Of a DNA stretch of 64,000 nucleotides, positions 45,016-53,201 are shown piece after piece. Under the pieces are notes generated by a model that searched no databases, was not told the DNA's origin, and saw only the letters and a program-made list of their open reading frames with translations. The stretch is taken from positions 992,001-1,056,000 of the forward strand of contig NZ_CP127389.1 of assembly GCF_030271835.1 (NCBI RefSeq). Reading direction: 5' to 3'. Within the stretch, counting starts at the first letter, position 1, and the number at the start of each line of letters is the position of its first letter. Both the position numbers and the translations under genes were made by a program. This stretch comes from Proteus appendicitidis. Its GTDB lineage: Bacteria > Pseudomonadota > Gammaproteobacteria > Enterobacterales > Enterobacteriaceae.

Positions 45016-46254
45016 ATGGGTTTGAAAAATTTGTTTGAAAAAGTAGAGCACCATTTTGAGCCTGGAGGCAAATTAGCAAAATGGTACGTACTTTATGAAG
45101 CAGTGACCACGGTATTTTATACGCCAGGTACTGTCACGCGTAATGGTGGGCATGTTCGTGACACTATTGACCTAAAACGCATGATGATCTTAGTTTGGTT
45201 GGCTGTTTTCCCAGCAATGTTTTGGGGAATGTATAATGTCGGTCATCAAGCTATCCCTGCGCTGAATCAGTTATATAGCGGTGCAGAATTACAGCAAATC
45301 ATTGCTTCAGATTGGCACTATCGCCTTGCTGAATTCCTTGGCGCATCATTAACAACAGATGCTGGATGGGCAAGTAAGATGCTACTTGGTGCAACTTACT
45401 TTTTACCTATTTATCTTGTTGTTTTTGCGGTGGGTGGATTTTGGGAAGTTCTTTTTGCCTTTATTCGTGGCCATGAAATTAACGAAGGTTTCTTTGTTAC
45501 ATCAATCTTATTTGCCTTGATCGTACCGCCAACATTACCACTTTGGCAGGCTGCATTAGGTATTACGTTTGGTGTTGTTATCGCGAAAGAAATCTTTGGT
45601 GGTACAGGGCGTAACTTCTTAAACCCGGCATTAGCAGGTCGTGCATTCCTGTTCTTTGCTTATCCAGCTCAAATTTCAGGTGATCTGGTTTGGACTGCGG
45701 CTGATGGCTTCTCTGGTGCGACACCATTATCACAATGGTCTGTATCGGGTCAAAGTGCGTTATTAAATACCGTCACTCAACAACCTATCTCTTGGATGGA
45801 TGCTTTCCTTGGATATATCCCAGGATCGATAGGTGAAGTTTCAACACTGATGATTTTAATCGGTGGGGCTGTCATTCTTTTTGCTCGCATTGCTTCATGG
45901 CGTATTGTTGCTGGGGTAATGGTGGGTATGATTGCAATGTCATACCTGTTTAATTTTATTGGTTCAGATACTAATCCTCTCTTCTCAATGCCTTGGCACT
46001 GGCACTTAGTATTAGGTGGTTTTGCTTTCGGTATGATGTTTATGGCAACAGATCCAGTATCCGCATCGTTTACCGATAAAGGTAAATGGGCTTACGGTAT
46101 TTTGATTGGCGTAATGGCTGTGCTTATTCGTGTCGTCAATCCGGCTTACCCAGAAGGTATGATGCTGGCAATCTTATTCGCAAACTTATTTGCACCACTG
46201 TTTGATTACGTGGTTGTTCAGGCGAATATTAAGCGGAGACAAGCTCGTGGCTAA
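45016..46254 (+). CDS. nqrB: Na+-NQR subunit B (covalent FMN)
   Basis: This 412-aa integral membrane subunit has about 10 helices and carries riboflavin/covalent FMN. The flavinylation motif SGAT lies in [13 protein letters not shown] (Thr about residue 236, attached by ApbE). [18 protein letters not shown] and the conserved start [14 protein letters not shown] are also seen. It forms part of the Na+ path. The end of the gene contains the nqrC ribosome binding site and start (8-bp overlap). The apbE gene needed for its FMN is in the same cluster. Confidence 0.97.
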   Translation: MGLKNLFEKVEHHFEPGGKLAKWYVLYEAVTTVFYTPGTVTRNGGHVRDTIDLKRMMILVWLAVFPAMFWGMYNVGHQAIPALNQLYSGAELQQIIASDWHYRLAEFLGASLTTDAGWASKMLLGATYFLPIYLVVFAVGGFWEVLFAFIRGHEINEGFFVTSILFALIVPPTLPLWQAALGITFGVVIAKEIFGGTGRNFLNPALAGRAFLFFAYPAQISGDLVWTAADGFSGATPLSQWSVSGQSALLNTVTQQPISWMDAFLGYIPGSIGEVSTLMILIGGAVILFARIASWRIVAGVMVGMIAMSYLFNFIGSDTNPLFSMPWHWHLVLGGFAFGMMFMATDPVSASFTDKGKWAYGILIGVMAVLIRVVNPAYPEGMMLAILFANLFAPLFDYVVVQANIKRRQARG

Positions 46255-47035
46255 AGAGAAAAACAAAGATAGCGTCGCAAGAACGTTCCTCGTTGTATTT
46301 ATTCTATGTCTTGTGTGTTCCGTGGTAGTAGCAGGAGCAGCCGTTGGACTGAAGTCTAAACAAGAAGAGCAAAAACTTCTTGATAAACAACGTAATATTC
46401 TTGATGTTGCGGGTCTGCTCGTACCTAAAATGAGTGCGGCAGATGTACTGAAAGTGTATGACACTCGCATTAAAGCCAAAATTGTTAATTTCCAGACAGG
46501 TGAACTGACTGATAGTAAAGGCAATTTTGATTTAAACGCGGCATTACGTAGTGATGATACTTCCATTGCATTATCTCCAGAAGAAGATCTTGCAAAAATT
46601 CGCCGACGTTCAAATACCGCAGAAGTATATTTTGTTCTTGATGAACAAGGCAAAACGACTGAAGTCGTTCTACCTGTTTATGGTTCTGGCTTATGGTCTG
46701 TGATGTATGCATTTATTGCGGTTGATATTGATGGTGTGACTTCTAAAGGTATTACCTATTATGCTCATGGTGAAACACCGGGCTTAGGTGGTGAAGTTGA
46801 TAACCCACAATGGAAAGCACAATGGAAAGGTAAGCGCTTAATTAATGAAGAAGGCGTACCTGCTATTAAGATTGTGCGTAGTGGCGCAGCAGCTGGCAAC
46901 CCTTATGGTATTGATGGGCTTTCTGGTGCGACGCTGACCTCAAATGGTATCCAGCATATGTTCGACTTCTGGTTAGGCGAAAAAGGTTTCGGCCCATTCC
47001 TGAAAAAAGTGCGTGAAGGAGAGATCAATGGCTGA
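46247..47035 (+). CDS. nqrC: Na+-NQR subunit C (covalent FMN)
   Basis: This 262-aa subunit has one N-terminal membrane helix (about 11-34) and a periplasmic FMN domain. The flavinylation motif SGAT appears in [12 protein letters not shown] near the C-terminus; [19 protein letters not shown] is typical. The start is GTG 46247 inside the end of nqrB, 9 nt after GGAG; the protein then aligns with Vibrio NqrC. A longer in-frame start at 46190 would lie deep in nqrB and is rejected. It overlaps nqrD by 8 bp. Confidence 0.95.
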   Translation: MAKEKNKDSVARTFLVVFILCLVCSVVVAGAAVGLKSKQEEQKLLDKQRNILDVAGLLVPKMSAADVLKVYDTRIKAKIVNFQTGELTDSKGNFDLNAALRSDDTSIALSPEEDLAKIRRRSNTAEVYFVLDEQGKTTEVVLPVYGSGLWSVMYAFIAVDIDGVTSKGITYYAHGETPGLGGEVDNPQWKAQWKGKRLINEEGVPAIKIVRSGAAAGNPYGIDGLSGATLTSNGIQHMFDFWLGEKGFGPFLKKVREGEING

Positions 47036-47657
47036 TACAAAAGAAATTAAACGAGTTTTACTTGGGCCATTGTTAGATAACAACCCGATTGCCTTACAGG
47101 TATTAGGTGTGTGTTCTGCATTGGCGGTAACAACAAAACTTGAAACCGCATTGGTGATGACAATTGCGGTAACTCTGGTTACTGCATTCTCAAGCTTCTT
47201 TATTTCACTTATTCGTAATTACATACCAAGTAGCGTTCGTATTATTGTTCAAATGGCGATTATTGCTTCATTAGTTATCGTTGTTGACCAAATACTGCAA
47301 GCTTATGCGTATGAAATTTCTAAGCAACTTTCTGTTTTCGTTGGTCTTATTATTACTAACTGTATTGTAATGGGGCGTGCTGAAGCTTATGCGATGAAAG
47401 CACCTCCTATTGAAAGCTTTATGGATGGTATTGGTAACGGCTTAGGATATGGCGTTATCTTGATCCTTGTTGGTTTTTTACGTGAACTTTTTGGTTCTGG
47501 TAAATTATTCGGCATTACAGTGATGGAGTCTATCCAAAATGGTGGTTGGTATCAGCCAAACGGTTTATTCCTGTTAGCACCAAGTGCGTTCTTTATTATT
47601 GGTTTGCTAATTTGGGGATTACGTACATTAAAACCTGCACAGGTTGAAGAGGACTAA
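47028..47657 (+). CDS. nqrD: Na+-NQR subunit D
   Basis: This 209-aa membrane protein has six helices and pairs with NqrE to hold an intramembrane iron-sulfur centre. Features are [40 protein letters not shown] (a cluster cysteine) and [25 protein letters not shown]. The start is ATG 47028 after AAGGAG, overlapping the nqrC stop; an in-frame start at 47013 is less likely. nqrE starts 5 bp after the stop. Confidence 0.96.
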   Translation: MADTKEIKRVLLGPLLDNNPIALQVLGVCSALAVTTKLETALVMTIAVTLVTAFSSFFISLIRNYIPSSVRIIVQMAIIASLVIVVDQILQAYAYEISKQLSVFVGLIITNCIVMGRAEAYAMKAPPIESFMDGIGNGLGYGVILILVGFLRELFGSGKLFGITVMESIQNGGWYQPNGLFLLAPSAFFIIGLLIWGLRTLKPAQVEED

Positions 47658-47662
47658 TCGCC

Positions 47663-48259
47663 ATGGAACATTATATAAGCCTGTTTGTTCGTGCTGTTTT
47701 TATTGAGAATATGGCGCTCGCATTCTTCTTAGGGATGTGTACATTCCTCGCCGTTTCTAAAAACGTAAAAACAGCGTTTGGATTAGGTATCGCTGTTACC
47801 GTTGTTCTAGGTCTTTCTGTACCGTTGAATAACTTGGTTTACAACTATGTGTTACGTGATAATGCATTAATGGAAGGTGTTGATTTAAGTTTCTTAAACT
47901 TTATCACTTTCATTGGTGTGATTGCGGCACTGGTACAAATCCTAGAAATGATTTTAGACCGCTATTTCCCTTCGCTGTATAACGCACTAGGGATCTTCTT
48001 GCCACTTATTACCGTTAACTGCGCCATTTTCGGTGGTGTGTCATTTATGGCACAACGTGACTATAACTTTAGTGAATCGATTGTTTATGGTTTCGGCTCT
48101 GGGATTGGTTGGATGTTAGCCATCGTATTACTGGCTTCTATCCGTGAGAAAATGAAGTACGCGGATGTACCGGCAGGTATGAAAGGGTTAGGCGTTACTT
48201 TTGTCACCACAGGGTTGATGGCATTAGGTTTCATGTCCTTCTCTGGTGTTCAGCTATAA
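47663..48259 (+). CDS. nqrE: Na+-NQR subunit E
   Basis: This 198-aa six-helix membrane subunit is homologous to NqrD in inverted topology. It shows [37 protein letters not shown] (cysteine of the shared Fe-S centre) and [20 protein letters not shown]. It starts 5 bp after nqrD and ends 16 bp before nqrF. Length matches the Vibrio protein (198 aa). Confidence 0.97.
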   Translation: MEHYISLFVRAVFIENMALAFFLGMCTFLAVSKNVKTAFGLGIAVTVVLGLSVPLNNLVYNYVLRDNALMEGVDLSFLNFITFIGVIAALVQILEMILDRYFPSLYNALGIFLPLITVNCAIFGGVSFMAQRDYNFSESIVYGFGSGIGWMLAIVLLASIREKMKYADVPAGMKGLGVTFVTTGLMALGFMSFSGVQL

Positions 48260-48275
48260 AGGGTGAGAAGAACTC

Positions 48276-49502
48276 ATGGATATAATTATTCTAGGTGTCG
48301 TGATGTTTACCCTGATTGTATTGGTATTAACAGCGTTGATTTTGTTTGCAAAATCAAAACTGGTCAATACAGGGGATATTTCAGTTGAGGTCAATGGAGA
48401 CCCAGAAAAAAGTTTTGATGCACCAGCAGGTGATAAATTACTTAACGTATTATCAAACGAAGGTATTTTTATTTCTTCAGCTTGTGGTGGCGGTGGCTCT
48501 TGTGGTCAGTGCCGCGTTAAAGTGCTGGAAGGTGGCGGTGATATTTTACCGACAGAACTTTCACATATTAACAAACGTGAAGCTAAAGAAGGTTGTCGTT
48601 TAGCGTGTCAGGTAAACGTAAAAAACAACCTGAAATTAGAATTACCAGAAGAAATCTTTGGTGTTAAAAAGTGGGAATGTGAAGTTATCTCAAATGATAA
48701 TAAAGCCACTTTTATTAAAGAATTAGTGTTAAAAATTCCTGAAGGTGAGGTTGTACCTTTCCGTGCTGGTGGGTTTATTCAAATTGAATGTCCTCCTCAT
48801 ACGGTACGTTATGAAGATTTTGATGTACCAGAAGAGTATCGTGAAGATTGGGATAAATTTAATTTGTTCCGTTATGTTTCTGAGGTTAAAGAAACTACTG
48901 TACGTGCTTATTCAATGGCGAACTACCCTGAAGAGCATGGCATCATCATGTTAAACGTGCGTATTGCAACACCTCCGCCACGTAATCCTGATGTGCCACC
49001 AGGAATTATGTCATCGTATATTTGGTCATTAAAACCGGGTGATAAGGTGACAATTTCAGGGCCATTTGGTGAATTCTTTGCTAAGAAAACCGATGCTGAG
49101 ATGATCTTTATTGGTGGTGGTGCGGGTATGGCGCCAATGCGTTCACATATCTTCGACCAATTAAAGCGCTTACATTCTAAACGTAAAATCAGCTTCTGGT
49201 ATGGTGCGCGTTCTGTTCGTGAAATGTTCTACACAGAAGATTTCGATATGCTTGCAAAAGAAAACGAAAACTTCACATGGAATGTTGCGCTTTCAGATGC
49301 ACTGCCTGAAGATAATTGGACTGGCTATACTGGATTTATTCACAATGTGTTGTTTGAGAACTACCTCAAAAATCACCCAGCACCAGAAGATTGTGAATTC
49401 TATATGTGTGGACCGCCAGTGATGAACGCAGCAGTGATTAAAATGCTCAAAGATTTAGGCGTTGAAGATGAAAACATTATGCTGGATGACTTTGGGGGTT
49501 GA
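48276..49502 (+). CDS. nqrF: Na+-NQR subunit F (NADH dehydrogenase, 2Fe-2S and FAD)
   Basis: This 408-aa electron entry subunit has one N-terminal membrane helix (about 3-25). The ferredoxin domain shows Cys ligands in [16 protein letters not shown] and RLACQV (about 69-112). The FAD-binding domain contains [11 protein letters not shown], and the NADH-binding domain shows [13 protein letters not shown] and [13 protein letters not shown], ending LDDFGG. It oxidises NADH and passes electrons via FAD and 2Fe-2S. It is the last structural nqr gene; a hairpin separates it from apbE. Confidence 0.97.
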   Translation: MDIIILGVVMFTLIVLVLTALILFAKSKLVNTGDISVEVNGDPEKSFDAPAGDKLLNVLSNEGIFISSACGGGGSCGQCRVKVLEGGGDILPTELSHINKREAKEGCRLACQVNVKNNLKLELPEEIFGVKKWECEVISNDNKATFIKELVLKIPEGEVVPFRAGGFIQIECPPHTVRYEDFDVPEEYREDWDKFNLFRYVSEVKETTVRAYSMANYPEEHGIIMLNVRIATPPPRNPDVPPGIMSSYIWSLKPGDKVTISGPFGEFFAKKTDAEMIFIGGGAGMAPMRSHIFDQLKRLHSKRKISFWYGARSVREMFYTEDFDMLAKENENFTWNVALSDALPEDNWTGYTGFIHNVLFENYLKNHPAPEDCEFYMCGPPVMNAAVIKMLKDLGVEDENIMLDDFGG

Positions 49503-49547
49503 TCCTAAATCCTAACTTCCAATAAAGCATAAATGAATGAAATGACA

Positions 49548-49569
49548 AGCGCCCACTTATGTGGGCGCT
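49548..49569 (+). other. Intercistronic hairpin between nqrF and apbE
   Basis: A perfect 9-bp GC-rich stem, AGCGCCCAC / GTGGGCGCT, has a TTAT loop. CATGATC follows, with no U tract, so it is more likely an mRNA 3'-end stabiliser or attenuator than a full terminator. apbE starts 21 bp later. Confidence 0.6.
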
Positions 49570-49589
49570 CATGATCAGAAGAGAGAGTT

Positions 49590-50612
49590 ATGTTAAAAAG
49601 AAAGATGATCAATTGGGTAGTGATGCTGTCTGCATTAGTTCTATTATCTGCATGTGGTGAAAAGCAACAGGTATTAGAAGGTGAAACCATGGGAACTTAT
49701 TACTCGATTAAATATGTTCCTGACAGTAATTCACCTCCACAAAACGTCTTACAAACAGAGATTGATCGTATTCTTGAAGAAGTTAACGATCAAATGTCAA
49801 CATATCGTCCTCATTCTGAACTCAGCCGTTTCAATCAAAGTCGTGAAATTAATACTCCATTCCCTGTTTCACCCGCGACAGCTAAAGTAGTCAGTGAAGC
49901 TATCCGTATTAATAAAATAACTGATGGTGCTTTAGATGTGACTGTTGGGCCGTTAGTTAATTTATGGGGATTTGGCCCAGAAGGTCGATTTACGCATCAG
50001 CCTTCTGAAGATGAATTAGAAAAACGTAAACAATGGATTGGAATTGATTACCTTGCTGTTGAAGGTAATTCATTAATTAAGAAGATCCCTGAACTTTATG
50101 TCGATCTCTCTTCAATAGCTAAAGGCTATGGCGTTGACGCTGTGGCTGAATATTTAATTTCACAGAATATTACTAACTATATGGTTGATATTGGTGGTGA
50201 AGTGAGAACCCAAGGCATGAATGGTAATGACAAGCTTTGGCGTATAGCGATTGAAAAACCGGCGAGTGATGGCACAAAACAGAGTGTTCAGCTAATTATT
50301 GAACCGGGTGATAACTCAATAGCCACTTCTGGTGATTATCGTAACTATTTTGAAGAAAATGGGGTTCGTTTTTCTCATACTATTGATCCAACCACAGGTC
50401 ATCCTATTAAACATAACCTTGTTTCTATTACTGTGATTGTGCCAACTTGCATGAGTGCAGATGGTCTTTCGACAGGATTGAACGTTTTAGGACCTGAAAA
50501 AGGGTTAGCAGTAGCAAATGAGCTAAATATTCCTGTCTTTATGATAGTGAAAACTGAAAATGGGTTTGAAGAGCGTTATAGTAAAGCATTCATCCCATTC
50601 TTGAAAAAGTAG
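49590..50612 (+). CDS. apbE: FAD:protein FMN transferase ApbE
   Basis: This 340-aa periplasmic lipoprotein (lipobox LLSAC, Cys about residue 22) transfers FMN from FAD to Ser/Thr of target proteins; here NqrB and NqrC carry the SGAT target motifs. Family motifs are GETMGTYYSIKY, FNQSREINTPFPVS, DVTVGPLVNLWGFG, VDLSSIAKGYGVDAVAEYL, MVDIGGEVRTQG and TSGDYRNYF, then HTIDPTTGHP. It is encoded between nqrF and nqrM in the usual gammaproteobacterial nqr-apbE-nqrM order. GAGAGAG precedes the ATG. Confidence 0.96.
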   Translation: MLKRKMINWVVMLSALVLLSACGEKQQVLEGETMGTYYSIKYVPDSNSPPQNVLQTEIDRILEEVNDQMSTYRPHSELSRFNQSREINTPFPVSPATAKVVSEAIRINKITDGALDVTVGPLVNLWGFGPEGRFTHQPSEDELEKRKQWIGIDYLAVEGNSLIKKIPELYVDLSSIAKGYGVDAVAEYLISQNITNYMVDIGGEVRTQGMNGNDKLWRIAIEKPASDGTKQSVQLIIEPGDNSIATSGDYRNYFEENGVRFSHTIDPTTGHPIKHNLVSITVIVPTCMSADGLSTGLNVLGPEKGLAVANELNIPVFMIVKTENGFEERYSKAFIPFLKK

Positions 50613-50631
50613 AATTTAAGGAGAGAAGGTT

Positions 50632-50859
50632 ATGTTAAAAATATTTCTATTTGCCTTCATCTTATTCTTGATTGCCTTTTTTGGTATGGCGTTAGGCTAT
50701 ATTGTAAAACGTAAAAGCCTTCAAGGTAGCTGTGGCGGTTTAGGCGCTATGGGCATAGAAAAAGAGTGTGATTGCCCCGAACCTTGTGATGCACGTAAAA
50801 AACGTATGGCAAAAGATGTCGCAAGAGAAGAATTACTTAATAAAAATAGAATTCTTTAA
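50632..50859 (+). CDS. nqrM: Na+-NQR maturation protein NqrM
   Basis: This 75-aa protein (DUF539 family) has one N-terminal membrane helix and four cysteines in GSCGG and ECDCPEPCDARKKR. NqrM is needed to assemble the NqrD/NqrE iron-sulfur centre. GGAG lies before the ATG, 19 bp after apbE. A strong terminator follows at once, marking the end of the nqr-apbE-nqrM unit. Confidence 0.96.
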   Translation: MLKIFLFAFILFLIAFFGMALGYIVKRKSLQGSCGGLGAMGIEKECDCPEPCDARKKRMAKDVAREELLNKNRIL

Positions 50860-50872
50860 GTAAGAGATAAAA

Positions 50873-50916
50873 ATAAAAAAAGAGTGGTGTATCTGTTTAC
50901 ATCACTCTTTTTTATT
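50873..50916. terminator. Bidirectional terminator at the end of the nqr cluster
   Basis: AAAAAGAGTGGTGTA pairs with TACATCACTCTTTTT (one G-U) around a short loop, flanked by A and T runs. It also serves the convergent GDPD-like gene. Confidence 0.92.
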
Positions 50917-50951
50917 TGTTTCTAAAAAAACGAAGCTAAAAGCGAAGGCGC

Positions 50952-51824
50952 TTACTCTTTTCTAAATGCTTTCATCTTTGCGGGTGAATCGACCATAACT
51001 GCATCAGCGCCTAATTCTGTGGCTTGAATATAATCTTTCTCTGTATTGATCCCAAAAAGAACAATATGAGCATTGCCACCAGCACGAAAACAAGACATGG
51101 CATCTTTATCCCAACTCAGAACCGATGCTGAGCGTGCTTCACCTAATGTGTATTTCTCAACAACTTCTACTTTGCGGTGAAGCTCCAGCCCATACCAACG
51201 AGTAATATCTAAATTTTCAGGTAGTAGGCAAACATGGCTCATTGTGATGTTGGCTAAAATATCACGAGTGATATCACGACTTTCAAAACGTTGTACATCA
51301 GTTGGTAAGGCGTCAAGAAATGCGGTATTTGTAGAATAAACGCGGGTTCTATCCAGTGCATTATGATTACGAAGTACGGTAGTTAATGCTTCACCTTGGA
51401 TTGCTGGATCAGCATCAGGTGATTTTAAATCAAGATAAAACTGTGTTGTGGGGAATTGAGTTAAGATTTCATCCAATGTTGGAATGGTGACACCTTTATT
51501 TCGATAAGGAAATTGTTGTGCTTCACCAAATTTATAGCCCGCATCCCATTGTTTAAGCTGCTGTGCAGTAAAGTCAGACACACTACCTTGCCCATTCGTT
51601 AAGCTTTTTAAATCGCTAGGGCGATAAAGGACAGGAATATTATCTTTCGATAATTGAATAGTGATCCAAATTGCATCAGCTTGATTAGCAAGGGCTGTTT
51701 TTATAGCAATTTCAGTATTTTCAGGGGCATCAGCGGTGCCACCTCGATGTGCGATAATTTTAGGAGATGCCATAAGAATTACAGAATAAAAAAAGAGAGA
51801 AATAGCGATGAATAATTTGATCAT
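50952..51824 (-). CDS. Exported glycerophosphodiester phosphodiesterase-like protein, atypical active site
   Basis: This 290-aa GDPD-family protein has a signal peptide (about 1-19). It keeps IIAHRGGTADAPENTEIAI, the first catalytic His-Arg and the ENT motif. However, the next block, normally E-x-D...HD, reads AIWITIQLSKDNIPVLYRPSD, so the Ca2+-binding Glu and Asp and the second His are missing at the expected spots. Later blocks (YLDLKSPD; GADAVMVDSP) are present. The start is ATG 51824, 9 nt after AAGGAA; the ATG at 51833 abuts that site. It may act on another phosphodiester by a different mechanism, or not be an enzyme. Confidence 0.78.
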   Translation of the reverse strand: MIKLFIAISLFFYSVILMASPKIIAHRGGTADAPENTEIAIKTALANQADAIWITIQLSKDNIPVLYRPSDLKSLTNGQGSVSDFTAQQLKQWDAGYKFGEAQQFPYRNKGVTIPTLDEILTQFPTTQFYLDLKSPDADPAIQGEALTTVLRNHNALDRTRVYSTNTAFLDALPTDVQRFESRDITRDILANITMSHVCLLPENLDITRWYGLELHRKVEVVEKYTLGEARSASVLSWDKDAMSCFRAGGNAHIVLFGINTEKDYIQATELGADAVMVDSPAKMKAFRKE

Positions 51825-52017
51825 GAAAAACATTTCCTTGTTTTATATGTAGTTACAAAACAATATTTAAAATTAATGTAATTAATCAGAGAGCAAAAAC
51901 AATCTATCACCACTTTGTGACAATTCTATAAATAAACAGACTAATTCAGATTTTTATGAGAAATACACCTCAATAGAGGGAGATGAGAAGGAATAAAAAT
52001 TGTAGTTAATATTTATT

Positions 52018-52037
52018 TACTGTATATTTAAACAGTA
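52018..52037 (+). promoter_or_regulatory. LexA (SOS) box of dinB
   Basis: TACTGTATATTTAAACAGTA has the CTGT-N8-ACAG core and all flanking consensus bases. An extended inverted repeat (TATTTACTGT/ACAGTAAATA) surrounds it. It lies 20 bp before the dinB start. Confidence 0.93.
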
Positions 52038-52056
52038 AATAAAGTGAGGTGATTGT

Positions 52057-53112
52057 ATGCGTAAAATTATTCATGTTGATATGGATTGTTTTTATGCTGC
52101 GATTGAAATGCGAGATAATCCAGCACTAAAAGAGATCCCAATTGCGGTAGGAGGCAATGCTTCTAGCCGAGGTGTTATCTGCACCGCGAATTATCCTGCC
52201 CGTCGTTTTGGTGTCCGTAGTGCTATGTCAACAGCAACGGCGTTGAAGTTATGCCCTCACTTAAAAGTTTTACCCGGCAGAATGCCCCTCTATAAAGAGA
52301 TATCAGCAAAGATCCGCCAAATTTTTTCTCGTTATACTCACCTTATTGAACCTCTTTCACTCGATGAAGCTTATCTTGATGTATCTGATAGTCAGCATTG
52401 TCATGGCTCAGCAACCTTAATCGCTCAAGAAATTCGCCAACAAATTTTTGATGAGTTAAATCTCACGGCATCCGCAGGGATTGCACCGATTAAATTTCTT
52501 GCAAAAATTGCTTCTGATATCAACAAACCAAATGGGCAATTTGTTATTACACCTGAGCAAGTCGATGATTTTATTTTAAAATTACCGCTTAATAAAATAC
52601 CAGGGGTAGGTAAGGTGACATTTGCTCGCTTACAAGAAATGGGCTTAGAAACATGTGCAGATATTCGCCGTACTGATGTTATTTCTTTAGTAAAAGTGCT
52701 TGGGAAATTTGGTCAAAATTTATGGGAACGCAGTCATGGCATTGATGAGCGTGACATTAATCCTGACAGACTTAGAAAATCAGTCGGAGTTGAGCGTACT
52801 TTTGCCTCAGATATTAATTCTTGGGATGATTGCTTATCATTACTTGACGGGTTATATAGCGAATTAGAAAGGCGACTGACAAAAGTGAAGCCTGATTTAA
52901 GGATAGCAAGGCAAGGCGTTAAACTAAAATTTGATGATTTTCAATTAACGACACAAGAGCATACTCATCCTATTTTAGAAAAAGCCGATTTAATAAATAT
53001 TGCCTACCAAGCATGGCATGAACGCAGAAATGGTCGAGGTGTACGACTAATTGGATTTCATGTCACCTTACAAGATCCACAAATAGAGCGACAACTTCTT
53101 TTAGCACTGTAA
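52057..53112 (+). CDS. dinB: DNA polymerase IV
   Basis: This 351-aa Y-family translesion polymerase has the catalytic acidic residues in IIHVDMDCFYAAIEMRD (Asp8) and PLSLDEAYLDVS (Asp/Glu about 103-104), and the steric-gate Phe in DCFYAA. The palm and thumb HhH (LPLNKIPGVGKVTFARL) and little-finger domain follow. The C-terminus ends in QLLLAL; a beta-clamp motif of the QxxLxL type is plausible there. A LexA box immediately upstream makes it SOS-inducible. GAGG precedes the ATG. Confidence 0.97.
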   Translation: MRKIIHVDMDCFYAAIEMRDNPALKEIPIAVGGNASSRGVICTANYPARRFGVRSAMSTATALKLCPHLKVLPGRMPLYKEISAKIRQIFSRYTHLIEPLSLDEAYLDVSDSQHCHGSATLIAQEIRQQIFDELNLTASAGIAPIKFLAKIASDINKPNGQFVITPEQVDDFILKLPLNKIPGVGKVTFARLQEMGLETCADIRRTDVISLVKVLGKFGQNLWERSHGIDERDINPDRLRKSVGVERTFASDINSWDDCLSLLDGLYSELERRLTKVKPDLRIARQGVKLKFDDFQLTTQEHTHPILEKADLINIAYQAWHERRNGRGVRLIGFHVTLQDPQIERQLLLAL

Positions 53113-53115
53113 GAA

Positions 53116-53153
53116 TTAAAAAACCATAGCCGATCAACAGACAGGCTATGGTT
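53116..53153 (-). terminator. Terminator of the TonB receptor transcript
   Basis: A 10-bp stem, AACCATAGCC / GGCTATGGTT, has a 12-nt loop and is followed on the minus strand by TTTTTTAATTC. It lies about 50 bp beyond the receptor stop and just after convergent dinB. Confidence 0.85.
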
Positions 53154-53201
53154 AACGCAGTTAATTTATGTAGATAATCTATACGGTTAATTTATATGGT
53201 A

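Noticed and set aside
46190..46246. N-terminal extension of nqrC starting at 46190
   Set aside because: It lies within nqrB in another frame and has no family match. GTG 46247 has GGAG at good spacing and gives the normal NqrC length.
50952..51824. Assignment of the GDPD-like protein as GlpQ
   Set aside because: The catalytic Glu/Asp/His block of GlpQ is missing and the protein is shorter than GlpQ (about 358 aa), so no gene symbol is given.
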